A stretch of DNA of 64,000 nt from Protonemura montana (Eukaryota; Arthropoda; Insecta; Plecoptera; Nemouridae). The position numbers were made by a program, and so were the translations under genes. Shown here piece by piece: positions 1 to 13,289 of this stretch (within the stretch, counting starts at the first letter, position 1; each line of letters begins with the position of its first letter). The stretch covers positions 4,220,001 to 4,284,000 of the forward strand of contig OX387611.1 in assembly GCA_947568835.1 (NCBI GenBank). The letters are read 5' to 3'. Under the pieces are notes generated by a model. It saw only the letters and a list, made by a program, of their open reading frames with translations. It was not told where the DNA came from and made no database searches.

Positions 1-585
1 TTTGGGAGAGAGGTTGGAGGAATGAAAGTTAAGCAACACTGCGCTGGGTCACGTATTGGATGTGTGACCATCATACACATGACCAGTTCTGTTCGGGAGA
101 GAGGTTGGAGGGATGAAAGTTAAACGACACTATGCTGGGTCAGGTATTGGATGGGTGACCATCATACACATGAACAGTTCTGTTCGGGAGAGAGGTTGGA
201 GGAATGAAAGTTAAGCAACACTGCACTGCGTCAGGTATTAAATGGGCGACCATTACACAAATGACCAGTTCTGTTCGGGAGAGAGGTTGGAGGGATAAAA
301 GTAAGTACAGCAACTTAACTCGCCTTGCTTATCAACCTCTCGACAGCATGGATTTGTGGAAGAAACCTGTTGTTCGCGTTGTACCGTCCTTCGGAAGGGA
401 CGTTAAGCCGGTGGTCCCCTTGGTCTTCGACAGGAGTAGGCTACGTGCTGGCACCGGGTTTCCTCTTATAGGCTAAGTTCAACATCATAACCATCCTTTC
501 ATTCACCGACGCCATTAGACCAGTGCCACATGGCCAGCTATCAAAACAGAGCGTCGCTAAACACTAAAAATCAACCAGTTGTGAG
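1..585 (+). mobile_element. 5S-derived SINE, expanded copy cut by the window start
   Basis: About three 91-bp units (1-310), each with the 5S-like box A and box C, lead into the SINE body (CGACAGCATGG, CCGTCCTTCGGAAGG, GTTAAGCCGGTGG) and the 3' tail with GCGTCGCTAAAC near 570. Its 5' head lies before the window. Confidence 0.9.
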
Positions 586-1745
586 GAACGTAAGATTGCA
601 AATTTAGATTAGATTCTATTTAAAAAATATATAGTTTTGTAACGTAACTTTGCACATAGACATTTTCAATCCAAACGTAGTAGACACTCTAATAATTAGC
701 TTTGCATTGGAAGCAGACTTAAGATTACCATATTAACACCTAACTGAGACATATCATATAAATACCTTCAATTAATTTACGAACCAACATGAGATAAGAC
801 TTTGACTTGAGAGTGATACATACGCAATTAAACAAGCGTCCTATCATCTTCATTACTTTATTTCCATCTTCATCAACCGGTCATTTCATCACAGAGATAT
901 CAATGACTTAAAAATAATGTTTATAATTAATAATTAATCGTAACGAATTGATAATTTTGAATATTCAAATCACATCTTAGCAGCAGGTATAATTAACATA
1001 TTTTAATTTAAATATCACAAGCCTAACTAAAAAAAAAAAAAAAAAAATTGAATTTTTTTATCGTCTAGCGTAATGTGCTTCTACAAAATCACTTCTAGGA
1101 GTTTAAATTTAATCACCAATTATCACTAGACTTGGCTTAATTCTGTTTTAAGCACCGCTTTGTTCATCACGTATCTTTCAAAAATCCCTAGGCGTTTCCT
1201 TTCCAACCTAAAGGGCTAACACCTAATGAGACCCAACGAGTTCCTACACACCTTTAGAATAAAAATCCCTTAGCCTATCGATTAAATAGCATCAGCTCAT
1301 TATTTATAAATAATCAATTAATTTAAGTGAAACTAGCATAAAGAATAGCGCGTTACAGAGGGATAGGGGGACGTAATCAGCTAGATTTTTAATTTTCAGA
1401 AGCTGTTGCTAAAGATAGAATGGACATAAACATCTTTGATAACTGGCTGGAAATAATTCGAATTTAATTTAGGGGTTGGATTTTTTTTTCGAATAACGAG
1501 CTTCAGGGCGTCACATGAATATTTTTAAAGTATGAGGCATGTTTTTTCACGAGGAGGGAGGCTCTTATGTCCAGGGTTTTGAAAAATATTAAGACTTTTC
1601 TTGTACAGGCTTTTCTCGAAGTCTTAAAAATTTATAAAAGTGTAATTTTCACAGTCGTTCGCTTATCAATTGATACATATTTTTGACACAAAATTAGAAA
1701 ATTAAACAAGAAAAAGCGCAGTCATTTGAATTTGTTATGCTATAT
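586..1745. other. AT-rich stretch without recognised features
   Basis: No convincing ORF. Contains an A-run at 1029-1047 and scattered AT-rich sequence only. Confidence 0.6.
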
Positions 1746-2510
1746 TCAGAATCCCGGTGCTAAAGTTAAACGTTCTGCCGAGCCCGGCAACACGTGGTAA
1801 CGGTAGGTGCCACCCGATGGCGCTTGCTGCTGAGCAAACGAGGCCGGCAACACGTGGTAACGGTAGGTGCCACCCGATGGCGCTTGCTGCTGAGCAAACG
1901 AGGCCGGCAACACGTGGTAACGGTAGGTGCCACCCGATGGCGCTTGCTGCTGAGCAAACGAGGCCGGCAACACGTGGTAACGGTAGGTGCCACCCGATGG
2001 CGCTTGCTGCTGAGCAAACGAGGCCTGCAACACGTGGTAACGATAGGTGCCACCCAAAGGTGCTTGCTGCTGAGCAAACGAGGCTGGCAACACGTGGTAA
2101 CGGTAAGTGCCACCCGATGGCGCTTGCTGCTGAGCAAACGAGGCTGGCAACACGTGGTAATGGTAGGTGCCACCAGATGGCACTTGCCGCTGAGCAAACG
2201 AGGCCGGCAACATGTGCTAACGGTAGGTGACACCCGAACGCGCTTGCAGCTGAGCAAACGAGGCCGGCAACACGTGGTAACGATAGGTGCCACCAGATGG
2301 CGCTTGCGTCCGTTTTTTTAACAAATCTCTACAATTAAATAATTACGACTCAAAATATCGCGATACATGTTTATCAATCGTTGAGGTTAGCCATAATAAA
2401 GATTAATTGAGTGTAAACCAGTTTCAAATGCGAGTAATCTGCGAGAAATAACGAAATTAAATTTATTAACACTCAAAACGACGGTGGCTCCCTCTGGCGG
2501 CATCAGACTT
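1746..2510 (+). mobile_element. Element E, copy with expanded 60-bp unit (9 units)
   Basis: Begins with GGTGCTAAAGTTAAACG, then nine 60-bp units (about 1788-2310), nearly all with ACACGTGGTAA (one reads CATGTGCTAA) and GCAAACGAGG. The 3' part (TCTACAATTAAATAAT, CAAATGCGAGTAATCTGCG, AAAACGACGGTGGCTC) recurs at 33.9, 38.2, 45.9, 56.5, 57.9 and 58.5 kb. Long open frames on both strands are by-products of a 60-bp period. Confidence 0.9.
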
Positions 2511-3003
2511 TTTTTTCCGTCAAGTACTCGATTGGCGGGTATTGGTTATTGTTGCTACACTCAATTAAAACTCTATGCATATAAATCTGGGTGATCTTTT
2601 GCCTTCTATCTTCTCTCCGTTTATTATTTATTCTTATATTCTTGTTCACATGTCCTCTTCTTCTCGATTAAAGCAAATTAAAAATCGACCTGTAATAAAG
2701 GTAATATGCCGACGATTATTATTTATGATGCTGCATACCTACAGCACAGCCAATCAAAGATGAGTTGGTGTGAGAAACACTTAGCAGACTTGAATTCGAT
2801 TCTCAACTCAAAGCCGAATCAAAAAATTACAATTTAGGTTCTTCTCCATTTTAGTTGCTCTGGCCAACTTTGCTTTTATGAGTTAAACGTTTATAAAATT
2901 GCAAGTAAAAGTGTAGAAAATTTGGGTAACAGTCAAATTAAGTGAACCAAACTGATTTTTAAGAATTTTGGTGATAAAGTAGATTGATTGATTTATTGTT
3001 GTG
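2511..3003. other. No recognised feature
   Basis: AT-rich; short ORFs only. Confidence 0.55.
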
Positions 3004-4232
3004 TTTAAAGACGCACTGTTTTGACATTTGGTCATGCGGCACTGGTCTAATGGCGTCGGTGAATGAGAGGATGATGATGAGCATAACCTAGCCTGGAAGG
3101 TAGGAAGAGAAATCTGGTACGAACACGTAGTCTACACCTGTTGAAGACCAAGGGGACTACCGGCTTAACGTCCCTTCCGAAGGACGGTACAACGCGATCA
3201 ACAGGATTCCTCCACAAATCCATGCTGTCGAGAGGTTGATAAGCAAGGCGAGTGAAGTTGCTGTACTAACTTTCATCCCTCCAACCTCTCTCCCGAACAG
3301 AACGGGTCTTGTGTATGATGGTCACACATCCAATACCTGACTCAGCGCAGTGTTGCTTAACTTTCATCCTTCCAACCTCTCTCCCGAACAGAACTGGTCA
3401 TGTGTATGATGGTCACTTATCCAATACCTGATCCAGCACAGTGTTGCTTAACTTTTATCCCTCCAACCTCTCTCCCGAACAGAACTGGTCATGTGTATGA
3501 TATTCACCCATCCAATACCTGATCCAGCGCAGTGTTGCTTAACTTTCATCCCTCCAACATCTCTCCCGAACAGAACTGGTCATGTGTATGATGGTCACCC
3601 ATCCAATACATGACCCAGCGCAGTGTTGCTTAACTTTCATCCCTCCAACCTCTCTCCCGAACAGAACTGGTCATGTGTATGATATTCACCCATCCAATAC
3701 ATGACCCAGCGCAGTGTTGCTTAACTTTCATCCCTCCAACCTCTCTCCCGAACAGAACTGGTCATGTGTATGATATTCACCCATCCAATACCTGATCCAG
3801 CGCAGTGTTGCTTAACTTTAATTCCTCCAACCTCTCTCCCGAACAGAACTGGTCATGTGTATGATGGTCACTCATCCAATACCTGACCCAGCGCAGTGTT
3901 GCTTAACTTTCATCCCTCCAACCTCTCTCCCGAACAGAACTGGTCATGTGTATGATGGTCACTTATCCAATACCTGATCCAGCACAGTGTTGCTTAACTT
4001 TTATCCCTCCAACCTCTCTCCCGAACAGAACTGGTCATGTGTATGATATTCACCCATCCAATACCTGATCCAGCGCAGTGTTGCTTAACTTTCATCCCTC
4101 CAACATCTCTCCCGAACAGAACTGGTCATGTGTATGATGGTCACCCATCCAATACCTGACTCAGCGCAGTGTTGCTTAACTTCGGTTATGTCATGAGAAC
4201 CGGTGTTTCCAACACGCCAAACCGTACCACCT
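3004..4232 (-). mobile_element. 5S-derived SINE, full length, about 10 tandem units
   Basis: Reading the minus strand, the 5S-like head starts near 4232 (GGTTTGGCGTGTTGGAAACA), then about ten 91-bp units (4180-3270), the body, and a tail ending in GTCTTTAAACAC at 3004. Head, array, body and tail are all present, so this is a complete expanded copy. Confidence 0.93.
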
Positions 4233-5214
4233 TTGGTAGTCTCTAATAGCACCAGGATGGGATTATTCGACGGTTTTGATTGTCAGCCTTGCAGTTTCTT
4301 TGAGTCTACATTTCCCATAAGCTTTGTTGAAATCTTGAAGGAAGTAGGCGGTCTGGAGTTCCCATTTATTGGTGTCTGAAAAGAACAAATCGCAAAACGG
4401 TTTCTGTTTTGTTGTAAACATTTTGTAAACCTATACATCAACACATGTGAATGTGTAGAAAAAAAATGAATGTTCACTTTTTAGTTAATTTGTTGCACGT
4501 GGTTTTTAAACGTTGTAAATGAGTCTACTTTTTTTTTTAAGTTGTAAACTGAAAGTGAAGGCTCCATAGGACAACTAATAGTTTAAAACAAGTTTGGAAA
4601 TTTAGTGTTCAAAGTGATTTGTTAAAATCTATGGCATGAAAAGGTAAAAAATTGTGGAATTTTATACAAAAATGTCTTAAAATTGATGAAAAAGCTTGTT
4701 TAAAAAAGGCAAATACTGCACCTTTCCTCACTACTGAATTTTACTAAAGGCAGCGTTTTTTAATAAAGCAACTATAGGTTTTTATCCTGAAAATACTGAA
4801 GGTTTGGGTACATTTTTGTGTCCTTGGTGATCTGAAGGTTCCCTTACTTTCGCTAAACGCACATTAAAAAAAAAAAACCACTTTAAAAAATTGTACCAAC
4901 TCTATGATAAAAAAATGCTTGGTTCTAAAAACTTTGATATTAATTCGATCATTAACAAGCATTAGCCATGCAGTTATTTCTTGGCAATCGATCTATGGAA
5001 ATTAAATCACGTACACCGAACTGGCTCCAACATTTTATTATTGAAATTTGCATCTAATTTTTTTTCTCACACGTCTCGTTGGACAATATTCTAAAGTTGT
5101 TATCGTCATGGTAACGTGTTTTTTAATTTCACACTTGCCTCCAATAAACAACAATGTGAGTTATCCTTGGCACGGGATAAAATTACATAATAATAAAATC
5201 ACAGGGAAATTTAG
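4233..5214. other. No recognised feature
   Basis: AT-rich with A- and T-runs; no supported gene. Confidence 0.55.
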
Positions 5215-5870
5215 TTGCCCTTTACGTAGCATTCAAAACCCAGTTGAAATAGTTTTTGTTAGAACTAGTGCTAAGATTAAATCAAGTAGACATGAGTCTA
5301 AAAACCATCATACAATTACAGACCACTTGTACGCATGTGTAGTGCGTCGTAAATATGTTTCAACTCAAGGGGGGGGGTAATTTTTTGGGGTTCAGTCAAA
5401 CATTTTGGTTCCTGTTTCGGATGGTAATATTTTAGGGACCCAAAGAAAATTAGCAAATTCTCTAACACTGTTTTAACAAAAACTATTTGAAATGGGTTTT
5501 GAATGCTAAGTGAAGAACACCTAAATTTCCAGGCGTTTCGTAACTTGTACCTGTTACTTCTTCAAGGGTTAAGGACTGCTTAAACCCTTGATAAAGTAAC
5601 AGGTACAAGTTACGAAACGTTGGGAAATTTAGTTGTTCTTCACTTAGCTTTGAAAACCCAGTTGAAATAGTTTTTGTTAAAACTAGTGCTAAGTTTACAT
5701 CAAGTAGACATGAGTCTAAAAACAATAATTTAAAAAACAGTTTTTACAAAAAAACTATTACAACTGGGTTTTGAATGCTAAGTGAAGAACAACTGAATTT
5801 CCCAACGTTTCGTAACTTGTACCTGTTACTTTATCAAGGGTAAGAGCAGTCCTGACAATTTTCCAATAAC
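5215..5870. mobile_element. Element F cluster with foldback
   Basis: A partial copy (5220-5305) is followed by two further copies. Arms at 5510-5575 and 5585-5655 are inverted copies of each other, around GTAACTTGTACCTGTTAC and GTAACAGGTACAAGTTAC. A third inverted copy runs 5740-5865. Shared blocks include AAAACCCAGTTGAAATAG and AGACATGAGTCTAAAAAC. No coding capacity seen. Confidence 0.8.
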
Positions 5871-6364
5871 AAAAGAAGTTCCTACAAAACTAAGTCTCTA
5901 CAGATATATATTTGCAGAATATTTTTGACGGCTGGCAGCCGACAGGTTATTTTCTTACTGAAAACTACAAAAAAAAAAGTTAATTGGACGTCGCAAAATT
6001 TGGAATATCTCCACTAAGAAAACGCACAGATCGCATTTTGTAGCTCATGCAATCGCTTTGAATCTCAGACACAAAATGGCCGACGTTTTGACAGCTTACA
6101 GTTGGTCAACTAGCAGTTACCCGTCAAATTATTTTGAAATCACTAATAAAATTGGTATAACACTTAATAAAAATTGTATCATAATTAATCACAGTCTCAG
6201 TTTTAAAGTTTATTTGCTTTGTTAATTCGTTTTTAGCGATGAAAATACGGATTTTAACAAAGCTTTATCGACATAACCTAAAACTTGTTATGGGGTTTTG
6301 CGCGTACAGCTAAAACGCTTTCCAACCGTACATCACAAAATGTGAAGCCCCTTGATTTTGTGAT
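5871..6364. other. No recognised feature
   Basis: AT-rich; nothing supported. Confidence 0.5.
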
Positions 6365-6462
6365 TGATTCTTGTGATAAACGACGCATTTTTGACATCTG
6401 GCCATGCGGCACTGATCTAATGACGTCGGTGAATGAGCAGATGATGATGAGGATGATGATTT
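6365..6462 (-). mobile_element. 5S-derived SINE tail fragment
   Basis: Matches the 3' end of the SINE on the minus strand: GATAAACGACGCA, CATGCGGCACTG, TAATGACGTCGGTGAATGAG and the ATGATGATG stretch. 5'-truncated. Confidence 0.85.
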
Positions 6463-7734
6463 GGTTGCGTAAACCACGCAACGGAAGATAATTATCATTT
6501 TATCTGTAATTCGCTTACAAATAATGCGTATTATTTTGCCCCGTCTACGTGCTACACAACGAAAAATCGAAACGACCAAATGAAAAAAAAATATGATTAC
6601 GAAATCTTTTGCCACTCGATCAAACTAGATTATTTCTAAAACAACGATAATCAGGTAATTATAACGTGTTCGACACGTACCACCAAGGTGGCCAACTTAA
6701 ACAGGAACAGGTGTAAAACTCGATACAATAAATCGCGGCTACGATCACGATCTTCTGAAATCAAGACACGAATTACATTTCCCCTTCAGATTTGCAAAAC
6801 AAAATTTTTTTTTTTATAATTTTTTTTTAATCAACCAATCGTTGTTGATCCACAATCATTATCATATGATCAGTCGCAATTTAAGCGCGAACGTGTTACA
6901 CAATTTTCTGACGTGATATGTCAAATTTTCACCTATTACAAGCACCTAGTAATCAAAAAATCTCTAACCCTTCGTTAGAGTGTTTTTGAAATTTTAATTC
7001 TACCGTTTAACCATTTATCCAGATCGACATGCCTTTAAAATCTTAGTTTACGTCGTTTCCAGACATAAACATGATATCCGTATACGTTCATTAAAAAAAA
7101 AAGGTTAACAGGTGTATGTTTTTTTTTCTCAAAAATATAGCATCAAATTTGATTTCTGTTTAAGAAAATCGAGTGTTAAATGTTAAATTAACGCCACAGC
7201 AGACTTTTGAAATAGGTACAAACAGAAACCTTCCACATTTTTTTTACACTTCCTTTTCAAAATCTGTTCAAAAAAACTGATACAATCTGTTTCTCATTGT
7301 TGGGAATCATGTTAATTTGTCAATTATTCAGCATCAAAGGGATATTCTTTCTGTCCATTCACCACATTTCCTTCCCGAAGTGACAAGAAAAGGGTTGGCA
7401 ATTCAAACCCTTTTTTCGGGCGGAAATCGACAGAAATCTAACGGGATAATATATCAAGTGGGTAAAGGGTTGGCATGTACTCAGATTTGAAAGATGCCTT
7501 TTCAAAACACTTCGTATCCGATATCTTGTGGAGATCTAACGGTAAACATTAATAGGTACATGAGGTATATCCGATATCTTAACCTTAATCTTGTGATCTA
7601 AGATCGCCTATCTTGTTAAGTTTGGGATGGTTAAACTACCCCTTTCTAGTTTCATATAAGAAGCTAATTGAATTCTCGTTTTATTGTGTATTAGATTGAG
7701 ATTTATTTCAAATATTTTGACCCAAAGTAAATCT
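6463..7734. other. No recognised feature
   Basis: AT-rich, with homopolymer runs near 6810-6830 and 7094-7130. Confidence 0.55.
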
Positions 7735-8285
7735 GTGCTGAGTCAGGTATTGGATGGGTGACCATCATAAACAAGACCAGTTCTGTTCGGAAGAGAGGTT
7801 AGAGGGATGAAAGTTAAGCAACACTGAGCTAAGTCAGGTATTGGATGGGTGGCCATTACATACATGACCAGTTCTGTTCGAGAGAGAGGTTGGAGAGATA
7901 AAAGTTAAGCAACACTGCGCTGGGTCAGGTATTAGATGGGTGACCATCACACACATGACCATGAGCAGTTAGAGCAGTTCTGTTCGGGAGAGAGGTTGGA
8001 GGGATGAAAGTTATTAAAGCAACTTCATTCGCCTTGCTTATCAACCTCTCGACAGCATGGATTTGTGGAGGAATCCTGTTGTTCGCGTCGTACCGTCCTT
8101 CGGAAGGGAAGTTAAGCCGGTGGTCCCCTTGGTCTTCGACAGGAGTAGGCAACGTGCCGGCACCGGGTTTCCCCTCCTCCCTTCTAGGCTAGGTTAGGTT
8201 CATTATCATCCTCATCATCATCCACTACACCGACGCCGGCCAAAACGCCCGTTGTCAAAACAATGCGTCGTTAAACCCCACGAAT
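7735..8285 (+). mobile_element. 5S-derived SINE, about 3 units plus body and tail
   Basis: Starts inside box C (GTGCTGAGTCAGGTATTGG), has about three units, one carrying a small insertion near 7966-7978, then the body and a degraded tail (GCGTCGTTAAAC at 8262). The 5S head is missing. Confidence 0.9.
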
Positions 8286-8894
8286 TAATCAAGAATCTTA
8301 AAACCTCAAATTACATTCCTGTCAGCCTTTGTCGTAAAACTACTTTGCTTTACCCATATTAAAACTTCCAAAGCAGAAGTATAAAATCCCAGCCTTAACA
8401 AAAATTAAAATAATCTTTTATTCGGAAACCTTTTAAGTTCATTTTGGTGGCACATTCAACTGGCTTCTAGCTGAACTAAGATTTCTACTGAATCATTTTC
8501 AGAGTAAGCTTCACCTTTCAAGCAATCTTCTTCGAGAATCAGACACGAACTGAAAACAACCCCTATTCGCTTCACGGCTTTACGGCAACAATTGAATTTT
8601 TCTCTTCATTGCCGCACTTCGAATTGAGATTTATTGGCCCACGTCGAATATCAAAAGGGTTGGCTGCGGGCTTTGTGAGGGTAGGTATAGTCGTTCTAAT
8701 TTGACGGTGCATAGTTCTGTGATATCTTTTTAAATGAACAATGTTAGCGAGCTAGACCTGACGCCTTTACTGACATTAATCGAACATCATTTGGAAAAAA
8801 AAATTAGAAAATACAGAGGAAAAGAGGTGAGAGGTTAACCTCCCCCTCTTACCGGACTCTGACTGTAACTATCAACCAAATGCTAATAATGTGG
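8286..8894. other. No recognised feature
   Basis: No supported gene or repeat. Confidence 0.5.
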
Positions 8895-9320
8895 TTGTTT
8901 AATTTGTGGTGTTTAACGACACACTGTTTTGATAACTAGCCATGCGGCACTGGTCTAATGGCGTCGGTGAATGAGTGGATGATGATAAACCTATCATAGC
9001 GTTCAAGCGAGGAGGGAAAACCCGGTGCCGGCACGTAGCCTACTCCTGTTGAAGACCAAGGGGACCACCAGCTTAACTTCCCTTCCGAAGGACGGTACAA
9101 CGCGAACAACAGGATTCCTCCACAAATCCATGCTGTCGAGAGGTTGATAAGCAAGGCGAATGAAGTTGTTGTACTAACTTTCATCCCTCCAACCTCTCTC
9201 CCGAACAGAACTGGTCATGTGTATGATGGCCATCCATCCAATACCTGACACAGCGCAGTGTTGCTTAACATTCATCCCTCCAACCTCTCTCCCGAACAGA
9301 ACTGGTCATGTCATGTCACC
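8895..9320 (-). mobile_element. 5S-derived SINE, about 2 units, head truncated
   Basis: Minus-strand tail starts at TTGTGGTGTTTAACGACAC (8898). The body runs to about 9175 and two units follow before similarity stops near 9320. Confidence 0.9.
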
Positions 9321-11664
9321 TATCCACTTACAAAATCTATTGACCCAATGAAAACCCTCTCAATATCCATAAACGCAAGTAAATCAAGACACATTTCTAA
9401 ATCCAAGCCCAGCATTTCTACTTAGACTGTACCTCAGGAGATTATTACAGAGCTCGACTGGCAGTAGGTGGGGGTGTTCACTGGGCTCTCTTCTAAGCAC
9501 CTGCACATCAAAACCGGTCTCGCCCACAATACCTTGACCCTCCAGTCTTCCCACTCTATCCAACAACAACCCGAATACCTTCGTCTCACTCACCCACGTT
9601 CTACCTCGCATTCATTCCCTATCTATCATAATCGCGTTTCCATCTTTGTCCAATGAATCGATTTCACATAGCACTGTCTCACTCACAGGTATTATAACCT
9701 TTTCTATGACCCATCTCTTTCAAATGGGCCAATGATTCAAAGCGTAAAAAAAAACGTATCCTTCTAAAATTTCAAGCTATTATTAACAGTTAAATGCATC
9801 AATAAATTAGTATGTTTATTAATTATGGCTAGAGTTTTGTTTTCTACAGGTGTTAGGTTTGAAATTATGATAATTTGAGATGTGCATTTATGTTCTGATC
9901 GTAATCGATCATTACGTATCGATTAGTGATCGATATTGTCGATCTCGATCTCGTTGCTTCGGGGTTGAGCGACGTGTGTGGGGCAGTAAAATGAAACGTT
10001 TGAAAACGGATTTGCTATTCAACGAGTCATTTCACAGAATAACTTAACTTCAGTTCGGTGCTACTCGTTATTTGTTGGATCTGCCGCAGTTCAACGTCAC
10101 GGGAATCCGAGTGAATGGTTGAAAATCTGTCATTCTACGTTTTTAAAATGTGAGGTTAGGTGGTAATTTCGTGACTACTCAGCTGTTGGTAAGTTTGTCA
10201 ACGTTCAACAGTTGGCTCACCTGAATATTTAAAATTTTTCGGCACGGATTTTTACCGAATTACGATTTCAGTTGTTAACTTGTGTAATTCGATGTAAATC
10301 ATCAATGTTTTAGATGGAATTTTACTGATATTCTTTCAGAAAGTAGACAAGGATTTATTACAATCCGTGGCGGAATCCACGAAGCAAATTTAAAGCGTAA
10401 TCCTGATAGATTTAAAGGTTATGTTGTTATCACCGTGGTATGAACTGAATATAAAATAAAACACAGACTGTAATTGGTTGTTAATCTTTAAGTTCTAGTG
10501 TTGTAGAGCCGGCCTCTGATAAAAGTTCACAATCTTTTATTACCCGCTAAAAAGTCAGAATTATAACAATTGGGTAAAAAAGATCGAAATAACGGCTGGA
10601 TGCATTTCGTTTAGAAAATATTAGCCCAAACACAAACCAACGGAATTAAAATATCTAAACCAATTGAATAAAAAGCCTACCTTTGAAATGTCAAACGTAA
10701 CCAACCAAAGACCAGTCATCGAAAATCGACCCACTCACACATTTTTTTTGGCCCTCACCAAAGCGTGCGTGGTAACCGAGGTCCACCCCGGTCCACGCTT
10801 TCGTGTATTAGGTACCCCCATTCCATCATCCGCCTCTACCCATGAGTAGTCGGCCACATTTACAACGGTTCCAGTAAAAGCACCCATAAGCCCCCCGAGG
10901 GCTCCAAATAGCAGGTGCAACCAACTTCTTCGTCCACCACTCGCTCTGTCTACTTCGCTCTCTGTCCCACTAACATCGAGCACTGCTTTATTGGGGGCTT
11001 TGTCAAAGAACAATATCTTTCTCCTCGTCTTCGTCTTCTTCTTTATCTTCACGGCGAAGAGAAACGAGCCTTGTTGTAATCTTGAAGCTAGCCGAGGCCA
11101 TCGTCATTTTTCTCTGTGCTAGAGAATTCAAATTTAGATGGAGATTTTGTCTTTGGGGACTTTTTTGCTGGTTAAAATTTCGATATGGCTGTGTTCAGTA
11201 AAAAGGTGGTACTGTTGCAGCCTTTTGCCTCTCTCAATGCAAAGAACCATGAGTATGCCAGAACTTTGTTCGTATTTTGTGAGCTACACAATATTTGATA
11301 TGGATGTATTAGTATTTAAGAAGTCAATTAGTTGGATTGAGGTTTATCAGAAGATACAGACGCTATAAAAGTCTATAAATTGGGAATGCTGATCACGTCC
11401 GAGTTAAAAGTAATTGGAATCGGCTATACATTTTGCCAAGTTTCGATTTTAGCGCATTGAACCAAACAATGGGATGCGTTCTTTGAATGTCTCGTGCTGG
11501 TCCGTAGCCAATTGACAAGTGACTTTGAAGGTAAACCATAGATACCTTTTATAGAAGTGAAGCAAATGGTATTTGGACACCGTTCTCGGGCGATTCGGTC
11601 CAAGAAAGCTTGGAGACAACACATTGTTATTTGTTATCGTACACGGCTTTAACCTTATACATTG
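9321..11664. other. Mostly unannotated; CGAT cluster and a GC-richer patch
   Basis: 9340-9660 is C/T-rich without a gene I can support. 9899-9950 holds clustered CGAT motifs (listed separately). 10750-11110 is GC-richer and holds a 34-codon minus-strand ORF (11107-11003) of charged residues, too short to call. Confidence 0.5.
9899..9950. promoter_or_regulatory. CGAT/CGATA cluster
   Basis: Five CGAT tetramers in about 44 bp, including TATCG (9917-9921) and CGATA (9931-9935). In Drosophila, clustered CGATA sites bind BEAF-32 and overlap DREF sites. Function here is inference only. Confidence 0.25.
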
Positions 11665-11945
11665 AGTGAACATCATACACATGACCAGTTCTGTTCGGGA
11701 GAGAGGTTGGAGGGATGAAAGTTAAGCAACACTGCGCTGAGGTCAGGTATTGGATGGGTAACCATCATACGCGTGACCAGTTCTGTTCGGGAGAGAGGTT
11801 GGAGGGATAAAAGTTAGTACAGCAACTTCACTCGTCTTGCTTATCAACCTCTCAACAGCATAGATTTGTGTAGGAATCCTGTTGTTCACGTTGTACCGTC
11901 CTTCGGACGGGATTTTAAGCCGATTTTCCCCTTGGATTTCCAACC
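11665..11945 (+). mobile_element. 5S-derived SINE fragment, both ends truncated
   Basis: One and a half 91-bp units followed by the start of the body (CGACAGCAT-like, CCGTCCTTCGGACGG). Similarity ends near 11945; no tail or head. Confidence 0.88.
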
Positions 11946-13289
11946 CAAAAAAGATTATTCTAACTAAAATCACATATTATTTATTATGTGAAATTACACA
12001 AGGACTGACAAGCCAGCTACCAAACCCAGTTAGTAGTTTGTAATGCACAAGGACAATAAATAAATTTAAAAATTTAAATTTTCTCTTTTTTTTTTCAATA
12101 GCAATTTGTTATGTTCGATAATACCCAGATAGCGGTTACCAATCTCTAGTCTTCTGCAGCGACGCCAGGGGCGCCTGGGCGGATCGGAGACGCTTTGCGT
12201 TTTGAGCCACACATATGGTTAGAGATACTCTTGGGCGGCGCCGCGCGATTTGCGATTTAAACCGACAAAAAAAATACTATTGTGTAATTTAATACAATTC
12301 AGAAGTAGACAGTGGAGTAAGCAACATTACAGAGCGAAGAGATTGACAGGTTTCATCTCGTGATGCTACTCTTAACGCCACGTTATGTTATTAACGGACT
12401 GTTAACGAACGAAAAAATATATTTGCTGGTAACAAACAGATAAAAAATTAACGGATAGTTACGTTATTAACGGACCACTGGGATGAGGTTTTACAGAAAA
12501 TAATGATGGTTCTAAAATTTTTTTTTTTTTTTTGCTCTTTTGTAATTGATTTAAATGTCAACTGACATCGTCGACCATTGAAACCGTTCTAACCTTAAAT
12601 CTATGATTTTTGTTATTTCTAAAAATCCCTTTTATTTGATTTCAATTCGCTTACAGAAAGGTAAAGTGGTTCTCCTTATGATTGAAATAATATGCTTGTA
12701 CTAATTCGAGAAAGCTTTATATTTTCTATAAAATCGTCGAAAGTCTCACGATTCTCCAGTCAATTCAACCAAAGTTCATCAAATAGCTATCAATTAACCA
12801 AACTCCCCAACTTTGATCCTCAAAACAGCGTTTCAGCCTAAACCTCAAACATTTCTGGGTAAAATTGTTTAAAACATGGAAAAAAACCACTGAAAATCTG
12901 CAAACTTTGTCTGCGATCGGCTCTTCAATCTACAAACTCCAAAAAATAAATTGCACTTTGCGGATCCGGCAACAGTAATTTGAAAAAATCATGCGTGCAG
13001 ACCAAAGAAAGTCGGACGCTAAAAGATTCTCAAAACATAAAAATACCAAAATTGACTTTAAAAATGTTTTCAAATTTTTATTATTTTGTGTAACGTGCTC
13101 CAGTCCCTACTGATGGTAACCCATCTCGTTCCGCCACTGTTAAATTCTGCAGCGAAGCTTGCCGAGCTAAGTAGTGGTTGCAGCGGCTGCGCATGGGAGT
13201 GTTGACTCGGCTGCACAGCCGCCAGAGATCGCAATCTGACTGCGATGATAGCTCTATTAACAAAATTATCGACACCACAAGCTAGCTGG
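11946..13289. other. No gene; GC-rich patch at 12140-12260
   Basis: 12140-12260 has two GGCGCC sites in a GC-rich island within AT-rich DNA. 12366-12484 resembles 34148-34258 on the opposite strand (GGTCCGTTAA blocks), a short repeat family. 13090-13290 is GC-richer and leads into the tRNA-like array. Confidence 0.45.

Noticed and set aside
1746-2321. Overlapping open frames of 155-175 codons on both strands
   Set aside because: The 60-bp unit is a multiple of three, so any stop-free frame stays open. The peptides are exact repeats in four frames at once. Not genes.
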